A DNA stretch of 64,000 nucleotides from Congzhengia sp045635085 (GTDB lineage: Bacteria > Bacillota > Clostridia > UBA1381 > UBA9506), in the NCBI GenBank assembly GCA_045635085.1, contig JAZRBM010000014.1:1-64000 (forward strand), read 5' to 3'. The notes under the pieces are model-generated. The model saw only the letters and a program-made list of their open reading frames with translations. It did no database searches and had not been told where the DNA came from. The position numbers and the translations under genes are program-made. Below are positions 44,542 through 52,961 of this stretch, in pieces (the first letter of the stretch is position 1; each line of letters begins with the position of its first letter).

Positions 44542-44587
44542 GTGTATTGTCAGAACAAGATATACAAAATATGATAAGGAGAAAAAA

Positions 44588-44935
44588 ATGAGCATTCGAA
44601 GACCTGTAAGAAAAGTGGTAGTTAATACCGAAGAAGAAAAAAAGAGAAGTTTTGTTTTAGAGTATTATACTCTTGAAAAGGAAACGTATTTAGAAGGTGC
44701 GTCTCACAACACCTATGGAGTAGAGGTGTTAAAACGCGAAAATACAGAGCACGGGAGTTTAAAGATTGAGTACAGGAAAGTTTTTGATGTCTTTTGCACA
44801 GAAGAGCAAGCAAAAGCGGTTGCCAATATATTGGCAGACAACACCGTAACTCCTGTGGCTGTTCACGATGTGATTGAGCAGTTTATAGGCGGTGATGAAA
44901 TAGAATACGAAGAGTATGAAGTGATAGCGGTATGA
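44588..44935 (+). CDS. Small conserved protein, DUF6514-like
   Basis: The ATG at 44588 follows AAGGAGAAAAAA, giving 115 residues. It is a soluble, acidic alpha/beta protein (FVLEYYTLEKETYL, then YGVEVLKRE and FCTEEQAKAVANILADNTVTP) of the kind annotated DUF6514 in Clostridia. The function is unknown. It is monocistronic with its own promoter and terminator. Confidence 0.65.
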   Translation: MSIRRPVRKVVVNTEEEKKRSFVLEYYTLEKETYLEGASHNTYGVEVLKRENTEHGSLKIEYRKVFDVFCTEEQAKAVANILADNTVTPVAVHDVIEQFIGGDEIEYEEYEVIAV

Positions 44936-44952
44936 TAAAAGTTTTCTATTAT

Positions 44953-44992
44953 AAAACAAAGGCAAGGATTACATATCCTTGCCTTTGTTTTT
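44953..44992. terminator. Bidirectional terminator
   Basis: ACAAAGGCAAGGAT and ATCCTTGCCTTTGT pair around TACAT, followed by TTTT. Confidence 0.85.
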
Positions 44993-45018
44993 ATGCTTTC
45001 CTGTTGGGAAGTTTTATC

Positions 45019-45555
45019 TTAATAGTTATAGCCAATATTAACTGCTTCTATATTTTTTTCGATGAGCCATGCCTTTGATGCAGGAACGCTCTTTTCAATG
45101 CCAAGTTTAATTTCATCGATGGTATAAAGTCCTGTTGCCTTTAAAAGAGCGCCGATAGTAATCATATTTGCTAAAGTCTCAAGATGGTGCTTGTTTGTGA
45201 GCTCTGTTGCAGGGATTTTAATGACGTTTACATCTGTACGCTCAACTTCGCGGTCAATCAATGAGTTATCTAATATAATATAACCACCAGGCTTAACTGT
45301 TTTTTCAAACTTGTCAAGTGAAGGACGATTCAGTGCAATTAAAACGTCCGGCTCTGCAATAACCGGAGAACCAACAGGTGTTTCTTCTGAAACAACAATG
45401 CTGCAGTTACATGTACCACCACGCATTTCAGGTCCGTAAGAAGGGAGCCATGTTACGTTTCTTTCTGTTTCCAAGCTTGTGTAAGCAAGTACTTTGCCGG
45501 CAAAAAGGATTCCTTGTCCGCCGAAACCTGCTAAAATAATCTGACTACTTTTCAT
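45019..45555 (-). CDS. 2-oxoacid:acceptor oxidoreductase, gamma subunit
   Basis: The 178-residue protein starts after AAAGGAGATATATAATT. It has the N-terminal IILAGFGGQGILFAGKVLAY and PSYGPEMRGGTCNCS that define the gamma domain of 2-oxoglutarate/2-ketoisovalerate:ferredoxin oxidoreductases (KorC/VorC). The alpha, beta and ferredoxin subunits are not adjacent; the gene instead follows murA by 28 bases. Whether it works with subunits encoded elsewhere is unknown. Confidence 0.88.
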   Translation of the reverse strand: MKSSQIILAGFGGQGILFAGKVLAYTSLETERNVTWLPSYGPEMRGGTCNCSIVVSEETPVGSPVIAEPDVLIALNRPSLDKFEKTVKPGGYIILDNSLIDREVERTDVNVIKIPATELTNKHHLETLANMITIGALLKATGLYTIDEIKLGIEKSVPASKAWLIEKNIEAVNIGYNY

Positions 45556-45583
45556 AATTATATATCTCCTTTGAGTAATTTAT

Positions 45584-46846
45584 TTAATCATCTGCACGGG
45601 TTATATCTGCACCGAGCTTTTTGAATTTTTCTTCCATATTTTCATAACCGCGGTCTATGTATTGGATATCGGTGATGGTTGTTGTACCTCTTGCCATTAG
45701 GCCTGCGATTACCATACCTGCGCCACCTCTGAGGTCTGTAGCACGCACCTGCGTGCCGGAAAGTCCCGTGCCCTTGATTATAGCACGTCTTCCGTTGATT
45801 GTGATGTCGGCTCCCATGCGCAAAAGCTCGTCTACGTACTGAAATCTTGATTCCCATACGCTTTCTGTAACTGTGCTTGTCCCTGTAGCAGAAGAAAGCA
45901 ACGCAACAATCTGAGGTTGCATATCTGTCGGAAAACCAGGGTAGGGAAGTGTCTTTATATTTACGGGTTTTATGTTCCCATTTCCTATAACCCGGATGCT
46001 GTCGTCAAATTCTAACACTTTTGCACCAGCTTCTACAAGCTTCGCGCTCACAGAATCCATATGCTTGGGAATGACGTTTTTAACTAAAATATCTCCGCCT
46101 GTAGCCACTGCTGCAACCATAAATGTACCTGCCTCTATCTGGTCAGGGATAATTGAGTATGTACCACCATGCAGCTTTTCTACACCGTGAATTTTGATGA
46201 CATCAGTACCTGCACCTTTGATATTTGCCCCCATAGCGTTTAGAAAGTTTGCAACGTCTACTATGTGGGGTTCTTTTGCCACGTTCTCGATAATTGTGGT
46301 GCCACGTGCAAGTGTCGCCGCGAGCATTATATTTATTGTTGCGCCTACTGACACGATGTCTAAATATATGTCTGTTCCTATAAGCTCACGAGTTTCGGCA
46401 AATATTGCGCCTGTTTCTTCAGCACAATCGGGGATTGTTGCTCCCAATGCGCGAAAACCTTTTAAGTGTTGGTCTATTGGTCGGCTACCAAAGTTGCAAC
46501 CTCCAGGGAGCGCAACGTCTGCCTTTTTTACTCTGCCGAGCAGCGCGCCCAAAAGATAGTATGAAGCGCGCATTTTACGGACCATCTCATAAGGTGCTGT
46601 ATATTTATTCACATTGGAAGAATCAATTTTAATTGTATATTTATCAAGGTATGTAACTTCAGCACCGAGCTCTTCTAAGATGCTGCAAATTACAGATACG
46701 TCACGGATTGCAGGAACGTTTTCGACAATACAGATACCGTCAACTAAAATGGCTGCAGGGATAATAGCAACTGCAGCGTTTTTAGCTCCGCTTATTGTGA
46801 CTTCACCACAAAGACGTTTTCCGCCTTTTACAATGAGTTTTTCCAA
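45584..46846 (-). CDS. murA: UDP-N-acetylglucosamine 1-carboxyvinyltransferase
   Basis: The start is a TTG at 46846 with GGAGG ten bases upstream; the longer frame runs through that SD. The 420-residue protein has KGGKRLCGEVTISGAKNAA at the N-terminus and LPGGCNFGSRPIDQHL, which holds the catalytic and fosfomycin-sensitive Cys. It commits UDP-GlcNAc to peptidoglycan by adding enolpyruvate from PEP in the cytoplasm. Confidence 0.95.
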   Translation of the reverse strand: MEKLIVKGGKRLCGEVTISGAKNAAVAIIPAAILVDGICIVENVPAIRDVSVICSILEELGAEVTYLDKYTIKIDSSNVNKYTAPYEMVRKMRASYYLLGALLGRVKKADVALPGGCNFGSRPIDQHLKGFRALGATIPDCAEETGAIFAETRELIGTDIYLDIVSVGATINIMLAATLARGTTIIENVAKEPHIVDVANFLNAMGANIKGAGTDVIKIHGVEKLHGGTYSIIPDQIEAGTFMVAAVATGGDILVKNVIPKHMDSVSAKLVEAGAKVLEFDDSIRVIGNGNIKPVNIKTLPYPGFPTDMQPQIVALLSSATGTSTVTESVWESRFQYVDELLRMGADITINGRRAIIKGTGLSGTQVRATDLRGGAGMVIAGLMARGTTTITDIQYIDRGYENMEEKFKKLGADITRADD

Positions 46847-46907
46847 ATTTATCAAACCTCCGTAATAACAATTACTGTGGGTCATTTTAAAACAAATACC
46901 TATATAT

Positions 46908-46935
46908 ATTATAGCATTATTTTAAAAAAAATCAA
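46908..46935 (-). promoter_or_regulatory. Promoter of murA
   Basis: On the minus strand TTGATT (46935-46930) and TATAAT (46913-46908) are 16 bases apart. Confidence 0.6.
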
Positions 46936-46984
46936 TGGGTAATTATAAATTATTTGACAAAAGCAGATATGAAGAAAAAATTCG

Positions 46985-47013
46985 TTGACAAAACAAAAAA
47001 TGAGTGCTATAAT
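46985..47013 (+). promoter_or_regulatory. Promoter of the amino-acid ABC transporter operon
   Basis: TTGACA (46985-46990) and TATAAT (47008-47013) are 17 bases apart, a perfect consensus about 100 bases before the first gene. Confidence 0.8.
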
Positions 47014-47116
47014 TTAAGAAGATTTCAAAAAATATACATAAAAAATGTAAATTTATGCACGATTGGTTCACACGTGCTCCAAAAATTAAGTGGACAGAAA
47101 GGTAGAACGAATTATT

Positions 47117-47857
47117 ATGAAAAAGATTTTAGCATTAGTTATGGTAGCTGTTTTAGCACTTGCTATGGTTGCTTGTGGAGAAACAGCAGAAAAAGAAGTA
47201 CTTACAATGGGTACAAATGCAGCTTTCCCTCCTTACGAATTTGTTGACGAAAACAATAATATAGTAGGTATTGATGCAGAAATCGCTGCAGCAGTTGCTG
47301 AAAAACTCGGCATGGAATTAGAAATCAAAGACATGGCTTTTGATTCTTTAATCACAGCAGTTTCAACAGGTTCTGTTGACGTGGTTTTAGCAGGTATGAC
47401 AGTTACACCTGAACGTGCAGAATCAGTTAATTTCTCAGATTCTTATGCAACAGGTATTCAGGTAGTTATCGTTAAGGAAGATTCAGCTATTACTTCAATC
47501 GATGATTTAGAAGGCAAAAAGATAGGTGTTCAGACAGGTACAACCGGTGACATCTACTGTGCAGACGACTACGGTGAAGAGAATGTCGCTCGTTATGACA
47601 ACGGCGCTTTAGCAGTTGCAGCATTACACAATGACCAGGTTGACTGTGTTGTTATCGACAACGAACCTGCAAAGGCTTTTGTTGAAGCAAACGAAGGTCT
47701 TAAGATCTTAGACACAGAATATATCACAGAAAACTATGCAGCAGCTATTGCTAAGGAAAACACAGAATTGCTCGAAAAGTTCAACACAGCTTTAGCAGAA
47801 CTCAAAGAAGAAGGAAAACTTGACGAAATCATCGGCAAGTACATCAAAGCAGAGTAA
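47117..47857 (+). CDS. Polar amino-acid ABC transporter, substrate-binding lipoprotein
   Basis: The ATG at 47117 follows AAAGGTAGAACG. The signal peptide ILALVMVAVLALAMVAC ends in a lipobox with Cys20. The mature part is an SBP_bac_3 domain: TMGTNAAFPPYEFVDENN, AGMTVTPERAESVNFSDSY, GVQTGTTGD and DCVVIDNEPAKAF. It binds a polar amino acid, perhaps glutamine, Cys or basic amino acids, outside the membrane and hands it to the permease encoded next. Confidence 0.92.
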   Translation: MKKILALVMVAVLALAMVACGETAEKEVLTMGTNAAFPPYEFVDENNNIVGIDAEIAAAVAEKLGMELEIKDMAFDSLITAVSTGSVDVVLAGMTVTPERAESVNFSDSYATGIQVVIVKEDSAITSIDDLEGKKIGVQTGTTGDIYCADDYGEENVARYDNGALAVAALHNDQVDCVVIDNEPAKAFVEANEGLKILDTEYITENYAAAIAKENTELLEKFNTALAELKEEGKLDEIIGKYIKAE

Positions 47858-47879
47858 TTATAACCCTGAAATATAATCA

Positions 47880-47915
47880 AAAGGGGCGAGTGTAATCGCC
47901 CCTTTTATTTCGTGA
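47880..47915 (+). terminator. Hairpin between binding protein and permease genes
   Basis: AAAGGGGCGA and TCGCCCCTTT pair around GTGTAA, with TTATTT after. It probably lowers downstream expression so that the binding protein is made in excess. Confidence 0.75.
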
Positions 47916-47930
47916 GAAAGGGGAAAGCAA

Positions 47931-48707
47931 ATGACTGTTTTAACGTTTGCTAAATGGATAGTTGAAGCGCCGGCGTGGATAATGTCTTTGCCTGAAGGTG
48001 TTCAGAGACTGTTTTTTCAGTTTTATCAGGTTTTTGTCTATGAAAACCGCTGGAAATTCTTTACAAACGGACTTGCAACTACTTTTATTGTAACGATAGG
48101 TGCATTGATTATAGGTATTATAATCGGTATGATTGTGGCTCTTATACGTTCAACTCATGACAGTCAGTCAAAAAAACCAAATATAATTTTAAGAATTTTA
48201 AACAGCATATGTAAGGTTTATGTTACTGTTTTAAGAGGTACGCCTCTGATGGTACAGTTGCTTATCATGGGCTTCGTTGTTATGGTGCCGAAAAGTTCAT
48301 TTCAGACAACGCTTTGTGCTGTAATTACACTTGGTATAAATTCAGGTGCGTATGTAGCAGAGATTGCCCGTTCAGGTATTATGTCAATAAATGTAGGTCA
48401 GATGGAGGCAGGCAGAAGCTTAGGTCTTAACTTTGCCCAAACAATGTGGCATATCATATTACCACAAGCGTTAAAAAACATTTTACCGGCATTGGGTAAT
48501 GAACTTATTGCACTTTTGAAGGAAACCTCTCTTGTTACAGTAATTGCATTGCAGGATGTAACAAAAGCTGCACAGGTAATTGTAAGTAAAGCATATACTG
48601 CTGTTGTTCCTTACATAAGCTTGGCACTTATATATTTGGTGCTCGTTATGATACTTACAAAACTTCTTGCTATATTAGAAAGGAGGATGCGTAAGAGTGA
48701 ACGATAA
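47931..48707 (+). CDS. Polar amino-acid ABC transporter, permease
   Basis: The start follows GAAAGGGGAAAGCAA. The 258-residue protein has about five membrane helices and the His/Glu/Gln-type permease signature, RGTPLMVQLLIMG and the EAA loop GQMEAGRSLGLNFAQTMWHI. A 40-residue N-terminal extension precedes the first core helix. Its end overlaps the ATPase gene by 11 bases. Confidence 0.92.
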   Translation: MTVLTFAKWIVEAPAWIMSLPEGVQRLFFQFYQVFVYENRWKFFTNGLATTFIVTIGALIIGIIIGMIVALIRSTHDSQSKKPNIILRILNSICKVYVTVLRGTPLMVQLLIMGFVVMVPKSSFQTTLCAVITLGINSGAYVAEIARSGIMSINVGQMEAGRSLGLNFAQTMWHIILPQALKNILPALGNELIALLKETSLVTVIALQDVTKAAQVIVSKAYTAVVPYISLALIYLVLVMILTKLLAILERRMRKSER

Positions 48708-49437
48708 TGTTATAATCAGAACTCAGGATTTATGTAAATTCTACGGTGATAAAATCCACGCCTTAGATGGAGTTTCTGCCGAAATACAAAAAGGCGAGGT
48801 TGTAGTAGTAATAGGTCCGTCAGGCTCAGGTAAATCGACTTTTTTACGTTCTTTAAACTTACTTGAGCATCCCACATCAGGCAAAATTTTCTTTGAGGGT
48901 GTAGACATTACAGACCCCAAAGTAAACATAAACATACACAGACAGAAAATGGGTATGGTGTTCCAGCAGTTTAATTTATTCCCGCATATGACAGTTTTAA
49001 AGAATCTGACATTAGCTCCTATGAAGCTTTTGAAAAAGAGCAAGGAAGAAGCAGAGCGTCAGGCGATGGAATTGCTTAACAGAGTAGGACTTGCTGACAG
49101 AGCAGGCGCATATCCTGAACAGTTATCAGGCGGGCAGAAACAACGTGTTGCGATTTGTCGTGCACTTTGTATGAACCCTGATGTTATGCTATTTGATGAG
49201 CCTACATCAGCACTGGACCCTGAAATGGTTGGTGAGGTTTTAGACGTTATGAAAAGCCTCGCTCGTGACGGTATGACGATGGTTGTTGTAACCCACGAAA
49301 TGGGCTTTGCAAAAGACGTTGCAGACAGAATCTTATTTATGTGCGACGGAAAAATCATGGAAGAGGGAAATCCTGAAGAGTTTTTCTTAAGTCCAAAGGA
49401 TGAGCGAGCACAACAGTTCTTAAAGAGTATATTATAA
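48697..49437 (+). CDS. Polar amino-acid ABC transporter, ATPase
   Basis: It starts with a GTG at 48697 after AAGGAGGATG. The 246-residue protein has Walker A GPSGSGKST, Q-loop FQQFNLFPHM, signature LSGGQKQRVAICRAL, Walker B VMLFDEPTSALD and H-loop VVTHEM, matching GlnQ/HisP-type ATPases. It powers the transporter formed with the two preceding genes. Confidence 0.94.
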   Translation: MNDNVIIRTQDLCKFYGDKIHALDGVSAEIQKGEVVVVIGPSGSGKSTFLRSLNLLEHPTSGKIFFEGVDITDPKVNINIHRQKMGMVFQQFNLFPHMTVLKNLTLAPMKLLKKSKEEAERQAMELLNRVGLADRAGAYPEQLSGGQKQRVAICRALCMNPDVMLFDEPTSALDPEMVGEVLDVMKSLARDGMTMVVVTHEMGFAKDVADRILFMCDGKIMEEGNPEEFFLSPKDERAQQFLKSIL

Positions 49438-49440
49438 TAA

Positions 49441-49485
49441 AAGAGGCTGTAGCAAAATGATTTATTTTGCTACAGCCTCTTTTTA
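49441..49485. terminator. Terminator with the shared tip, copy 3
   Basis: AAGAGGCTGTAGCAAAAT and ATTTTGCTACAGCCTCTT pair around GATTT, with T runs on both strands. The inner sequence repeats that of the feoB and deacetylase terminators. Confidence 0.85.
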
Positions 49486-50427
49486 ATAAAATGTTGCCAA
49501 TGGTTGTTTTGGTGCGGGGGAATGGACTAGCTGCTCTGCATATAAAACAGGTCCTTTGCCCTCGTACAAATCGTGGTGCTGGAACTTGATTTTTGCAGTA
49601 ATCATCAGCCAATCGCGGTTTTGTATCATTGCGCCTTTTGGTATAACGCACAGCATACCACCGTATACTATATCGTCCTCGCAACAGGTCATTATGTGTC
49701 TGCCGACTAAGCATAAATCTGATGGCAGTGTTTCGTTTTTAGCTGCAATTCCTTTAAACATAATGGTTTTTCCGTCGTATTTTTTGGTGTCTTCATTTAA
49801 ATCGCGATAAAACTCTGCAAAGTCTTCATCGCGTATAACAACGATATCAGCATCTAAGTCATAAGGGAGCGGGTCTTCGATTTCGTCGTACTCAACATGA
49901 CCGTCTGTATATTCAAAAACGATGTTTACCCGTCTGTTTACACCACGGACAATTTTATGAAAAAGCATTTTATCCGTTTGTTCTGTAACGCGGTTAAAAA
50001 TAACGACTTCGGGACTTTTTAGTTTGTCTACAACGAGTGAGCGCATATTGTCGTTATAGTTTAAAAATGTAGTAGCATCGACAAAACACATTTCCTGTGC
50101 TACTGCGAAATTGCGCGGTATGACAGCAAAAATATTGTCTATCTGCCACATTCCATTGTATTCTATTATGATGCGTTCGGCTTTGTATTTCTTAGAAAGA
50201 TTAGTAATTAACCCGGGTGTTAAATCGCTTTCTGATTCTATATGCTCTACAAAGACGTTACTGGATGAAAATTTTGAAAAGTCAAACTCTTCAATACCAT
50301 CTTCGCATATCAAAATAAGTGTTCTTTCGCCGTCGTTAAAACGCACATCCTCTAAAGTGCCCTGGATAAATTGTGTTTTTCCTGATTCTAAAAAGCCGGT
50401 AAATAGATATATAGGGGTTTGTTTCAT
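49483..50427 (-). CDS. CobW-like GTPase with DUF1980-like C-terminus
   Basis: The 314-residue protein has a P-loop-like FTGFLESGKTQFI at residues 9-21 and a G3E/CobW-style GTPase core (IIIEYNGMW, VIFNRV). The C-terminal 100 residues (KTIMFKGIAAKNETLP, GRHIMTCCEDDIVYGG, WLMITAKI) match the conserved tail of YcgQ-type DUF1980 proteins. It starts three bases after its CobW neighbour. A metal-insertion role, probably zinc, is inferred from the pair. Confidence 0.75.
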   Translation of the reverse strand: MKQTPIYLFTGFLESGKTQFIQGTLEDVRFNDGERTLILICEDGIEEFDFSKFSSSNVFVEHIESESDLTPGLITNLSKKYKAERIIIEYNGMWQIDNIFAVIPRNFAVAQEMCFVDATTFLNYNDNMRSLVVDKLKSPEVVIFNRVTEQTDKMLFHKIVRGVNRRVNIVFEYTDGHVEYDEIEDPLPYDLDADIVVIRDEDFAEFYRDLNEDTKKYDGKTIMFKGIAAKNETLPSDLCLVGRHIMTCCEDDIVYGGMLCVIPKGAMIQNRDWLMITAKIKFQHHDLYEGKGPVLYAEQLVHSPAPKQPLATFY

Positions 50428-50430
50428 AAC

Positions 50431-51486
50431 TTATGCTCCAAATAATTCTCTAATATTAGTTTCGTTGATTTCTGTGCCAATCACACAAATTCTGCCGATA
50501 ACAGAGGGGGTGCCATATCTTACATCAGGCGTGTCGGGTATATAGTCAAAGTAAATCCACTCGCCGTTGTTTGTTTCAACATATCCTTTAGCACGAAGGA
50601 CTATACCGTATTTTTCTTCGTTTGAAAGCTCTTTTAGTATCTTTTCCATTTCGTCTTTTGTAAATTTTTTGGCAGTTTCTATACCTATATTTGAGAAGAC
50701 CTCATCAGCGTGATGGTGATGTTCGTGGTGGTGCTCGCATGAGCAATGTTCGTCATGGTGGTGCTCATGCTCGTGATTGTGCCCACATGAGCAATGTTCA
50801 TCGTGTTCGTGGTGGTGATGCTCGTGCTCATGATGGTGAGTGAGGTCACAACAGGTTTCATCTTTTAGTCTTTTGAGCTCGTTATCGATTGTTGACGCGC
50901 CTTCGATGGCATCGACAATCTGAAGCGGGGAAAGCTTGTCCCAGGGGGTAGAGACGATGGTTGAGTCGTGATTTTTTTCTTTTAAAAGATGTATGCATTC
51001 GTGAAGCTTTTCCTCTGATAAACCGTCTGTATGAGAAAGCACAATACATTTTGCGCTCTTGACCTGATTGTTGAAAAACTCGCCGAAATTCTTCATATAC
51101 ATTTTGCATTTTTTGGCATCTACTACGCAGGTCGCGCTGTTTAATATAAGGTTTTCATCGTTCAAATCGCAAACTGCTTTTATAACATCACTGAGTTTGC
51201 CGACACCTGATGGTTCAATTAAAATTCTGTCAGGAGAAAATTTTGATATAACTTCCTTTAGTGCCTTTCCAAAGTCACCGACCAGGCTACAGCAAATACA
51301 ACCAGAGTTCATTTCTGTTATATTCACGCCGGCATCTTTTAAAAATGCACCGTCGATTCCTATTTCGCCGAATTCGTTTTCGATTAAAACCAGTTTTTCG
51401 TTGCCAAAACCACCGTTTAGCAATTTCTTTATTAATGTTGTTTTTCCTGCTCCTAAAAAGCCTGAAAAAATATCGATTTTTGTCAT
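50431..51486 (-). CDS. CobW/ZNG1-family metallochaperone GTPase with His-rich loop
   Basis: The 351-residue protein has Walker A GFLGAGKTTLI, the diagnostic metal motif SGCICC, and a very His-rich segment of about 50 residues in the middle (HHHEHDEHCSCGHNHEHEHH and similar), followed by the CobW C-terminal domain. It hydrolyses GTP to deliver a metal, most likely zinc, to client proteins. The second GTPase follows directly. Confidence 0.9.
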   Translation of the reverse strand: MTKIDIFSGFLGAGKTTLIKKLLNGGFGNEKLVLIENEFGEIGIDGAFLKDAGVNITEMNSGCICCSLVGDFGKALKEVISKFSPDRILIEPSGVGKLSDVIKAVCDLNDENLILNSATCVVDAKKCKMYMKNFGEFFNNQVKSAKCIVLSHTDGLSEEKLHECIHLLKEKNHDSTIVSTPWDKLSPLQIVDAIEGASTIDNELKRLKDETCCDLTHHHEHEHHHHEHDEHCSCGHNHEHEHHHDEHCSCEHHHEHHHHADEVFSNIGIETAKKFTKDEMEKILKELSNEEKYGIVLRAKGYVETNNGEWIYFDYIPDTPDVRYGTPSVIGRICVIGTEINETNIRELFGA

Positions 51487-51526
51487 ATTTTGCGCATCCT
51501 CGTTTCATTATAGATATCATATATTT

Positions 51527-51555
51527 GTTATATCACTAAAGTCAAAAAAAGTCAA
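51527..51555 (-). promoter_or_regulatory. Promoter of the CobW pair
   Basis: On the minus strand TTGACT (51555-51550) and TATAAC (51532-51527) are 17 bases apart. A GATAT...ATATC inverted repeat covers the -10 region and could be an operator. Confidence 0.5.
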
Positions 51556-51623
51556 TAAATCATCGATATGTATTATAAAATATTAATTAAATTTTAATTT
51601 CATTTTAGTCTGTGCCAATCGTC

Positions 51624-51652
51624 TTGACTTTAAAATTTTAATATGGTAAAAT
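51624..51652 (+). promoter_or_regulatory. Promoter of the LOG-family gene
   Basis: TTGACT (51624-51629) and TAAAAT (51647-51652) are 17 bases apart. Confidence 0.6.
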
Positions 51653-51715
51653 TGTCGTACAAAAGTTATATGTGCTTATGTTTATTTATAGATTATATAG
51701 TAAGGAGTGATAAGC

Positions 51716-52306
51716 ATGAAAATTTGTGTATATGGAGCAGCAAGTGATAAAATAAATGACAGATACAAAAATGCCGGAAAAGAGCTCGGTAACAAAATTG
51801 CAGAGCGTGGTCACGGACTTGTGTTTGGTGCCGGAGACAATGGACTCATGGGTGCAGTTGCACGGGGAGTTTATGAAAAAAATGGGGAGATTATTGGTGT
51901 TTCTCCTAAATTTTTTAATGTAGACGGAATCCTTTTTCAAAACTGCACAAAGCTTATTTATACAGATACAATGCGAGAAAGAAAGAAGATTTTAGAGGAT
52001 TCATCAGATGCATTTATCATTGCGCCAGGTGGAGTAGGTACGCTTGATGAGTTTTTTGAGATTTTGACTTTAAAGCAATTGCAGCAGCACAACAAGCCCA
52101 TGGCAATATTTAATTTTGATGGATACTATGATGAAATTCTAGCCTGGATGAGGGGCGCAGTAAAAAAAGAGTTCATATCGGATATTACAATGGATTTATA
52201 CAAGGTTTCAGACGATATAGATGAAATAATTGACTATATTGAAAGTTATACACCAAAAAAAGAGGATGTTAACAGGTTAAGAAATCTTTTAGAAGAAAAA
52301 AGATAA
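51716..52306 (+). CDS. LOG-family protein
   Basis: The ATG at 51716 follows AAGGAGTGATAAGC, giving 196 residues. The Rossmann-like fold has KICVYGAAS at the N-terminus, GLVFGAGDNGLMGAVARG and the signature APGGVGTLDEFFE. Members cleave ribose 5'-phosphate from nucleoside monophosphates (cytokinin-activating LOG) or act as pyrimidine/purine 5'-nucleotide nucleosidases. The substrate here is unknown. Confidence 0.9.
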   Translation: MKICVYGAASDKINDRYKNAGKELGNKIAERGHGLVFGAGDNGLMGAVARGVYEKNGEIIGVSPKFFNVDGILFQNCTKLIYTDTMRERKKILEDSSDAFIIAPGGVGTLDEFFEILTLKQLQQHNKPMAIFNFDGYYDEILAWMRGAVKKEFISDITMDLYKVSDDIDEIIDYIESYTPKKEDVNRLRNLLEEKR

Positions 52307-52417
52307 CAAACAGCTTTACCAATGACCGAAAAATATTGCTGTTGTTTGTATTTATCTATATGATAAAACGATTAAACAGGCCAGAAAATACAAATAATAA
52401 AAAAGTTAAAAAAACAC

Positions 52418-52446
52418 TTTACAAAGTACAAAACTTGTGGTAAAAT
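52418..52446 (+). promoter_or_regulatory. Promoter of rpsO
   Basis: TTTACA (52418-52423) and TAAAAT (52441-52446) are 17 bases apart. Confidence 0.65.
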
Positions 52447-52452
52447 GTTTTC

Positions 52453-52525
52453 TGTTACCGATACTGGGGGTTTGGCGTCACCTCGATTTTGGCCCTGCTC
52501 TCGGCATACGGCAAATGTTAAAATT
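52453..52525 (+). promoter_or_regulatory. Structured rpsO leader
   Basis: The leader between promoter and SD is GC-rich for this genome (GATACTGGGGG, TTGGCGTCACC, GGCCCTGCTC) and can form stacked hairpins. S15 binds its own leader in several bacteria, so autogenous control is plausible. I cannot assign the exact leader class. Confidence 0.4.
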
Positions 52526-52543
52526 TTAAGGAGGTAATTAAAA

Positions 52544-52807
52544 ATGCGTAAAGAATTAAAGCAGGAAATCATTGCTAAATACGCTATTCACGAAGGTGAC
52601 ACAGGTTCACCTGAGGTTCAGATTGCTGTTCTGACAGAAAGAATCAACCACTTAAACGAACATTTAAAGATGTTCAAGCAGGACCATCACTCAAGACGTG
52701 GTCTTTTAAAGATGGTTGGTCAGCGCAGAGGTCTCTTGAAGTACCTTATGAAGGTTGACATTGAGAGATACCGTGCAATCATTGAAAAACTCGGTCTTCG
52801 TAAATAA
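52544..52807 (+). CDS. rpsO: Ribosomal protein uS15
   Basis: The start follows TAAGGAGGTAATTAAAA. The 87-residue length is exact for the family, and TGSPEVQIAVLTERINHLNEHL, HHSRRGLLKMVGQRR and YLMKVDIERY are the universal S15 blocks. It binds 16S rRNA early in 30S assembly. It is followed by a strong terminator rather than pnp, which often follows in other bacteria. Confidence 0.97.
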   Translation: MRKELKQEIIAKYAIHEGDTGSPEVQIAVLTERINHLNEHLKMFKQDHHSRRGLLKMVGQRRGLLKYLMKVDIERYRAIIEKLGLRK

Positions 52808-52825
52808 TTTAATTAACAATCATAA

Positions 52826-52866
52826 GTACCACGTTACTGCATATTCGCTGATGTGGTACTTTTTTC
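52826..52866 (+). terminator. Terminator of rpsO
   Basis: AAGTACCACG and TGTGGTACTT arms with an internal loop are followed by TTTTT. Confidence 0.75.
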
Positions 52867-52901
52867 TGCCTTTTTTAATTGAGAATTTTGTCGCAATATA
52901 G

Positions 52902-52930
52902 TTTACAAACAAAAAACTTTGTGCTATAAT
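52902..52930 (+). promoter_or_regulatory. Promoter of the dnaD-dnaC operon
   Basis: TTTACA (52902-52907) and TATAAT (52925-52930) are 17 bases apart. Confidence 0.7.
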
Positions 52931-52961
52931 TATAATGTATTTTTGGGTTTAGGTGAGGCAG

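Noticed and set aside
45642..46865. Many frames on both strands inside murA
   Set aside because: They overlap a full-length, motif-complete murA and encode no recognisable protein.
50700..50860. Tandem-repeat look of CATGATGGTG-type sequence, CRISPR-like at first sight
   Set aside because: It encodes the His-rich loop of the CobW protein in frame; there are no equal spacers. No CRISPR array was seen anywhere in the window.
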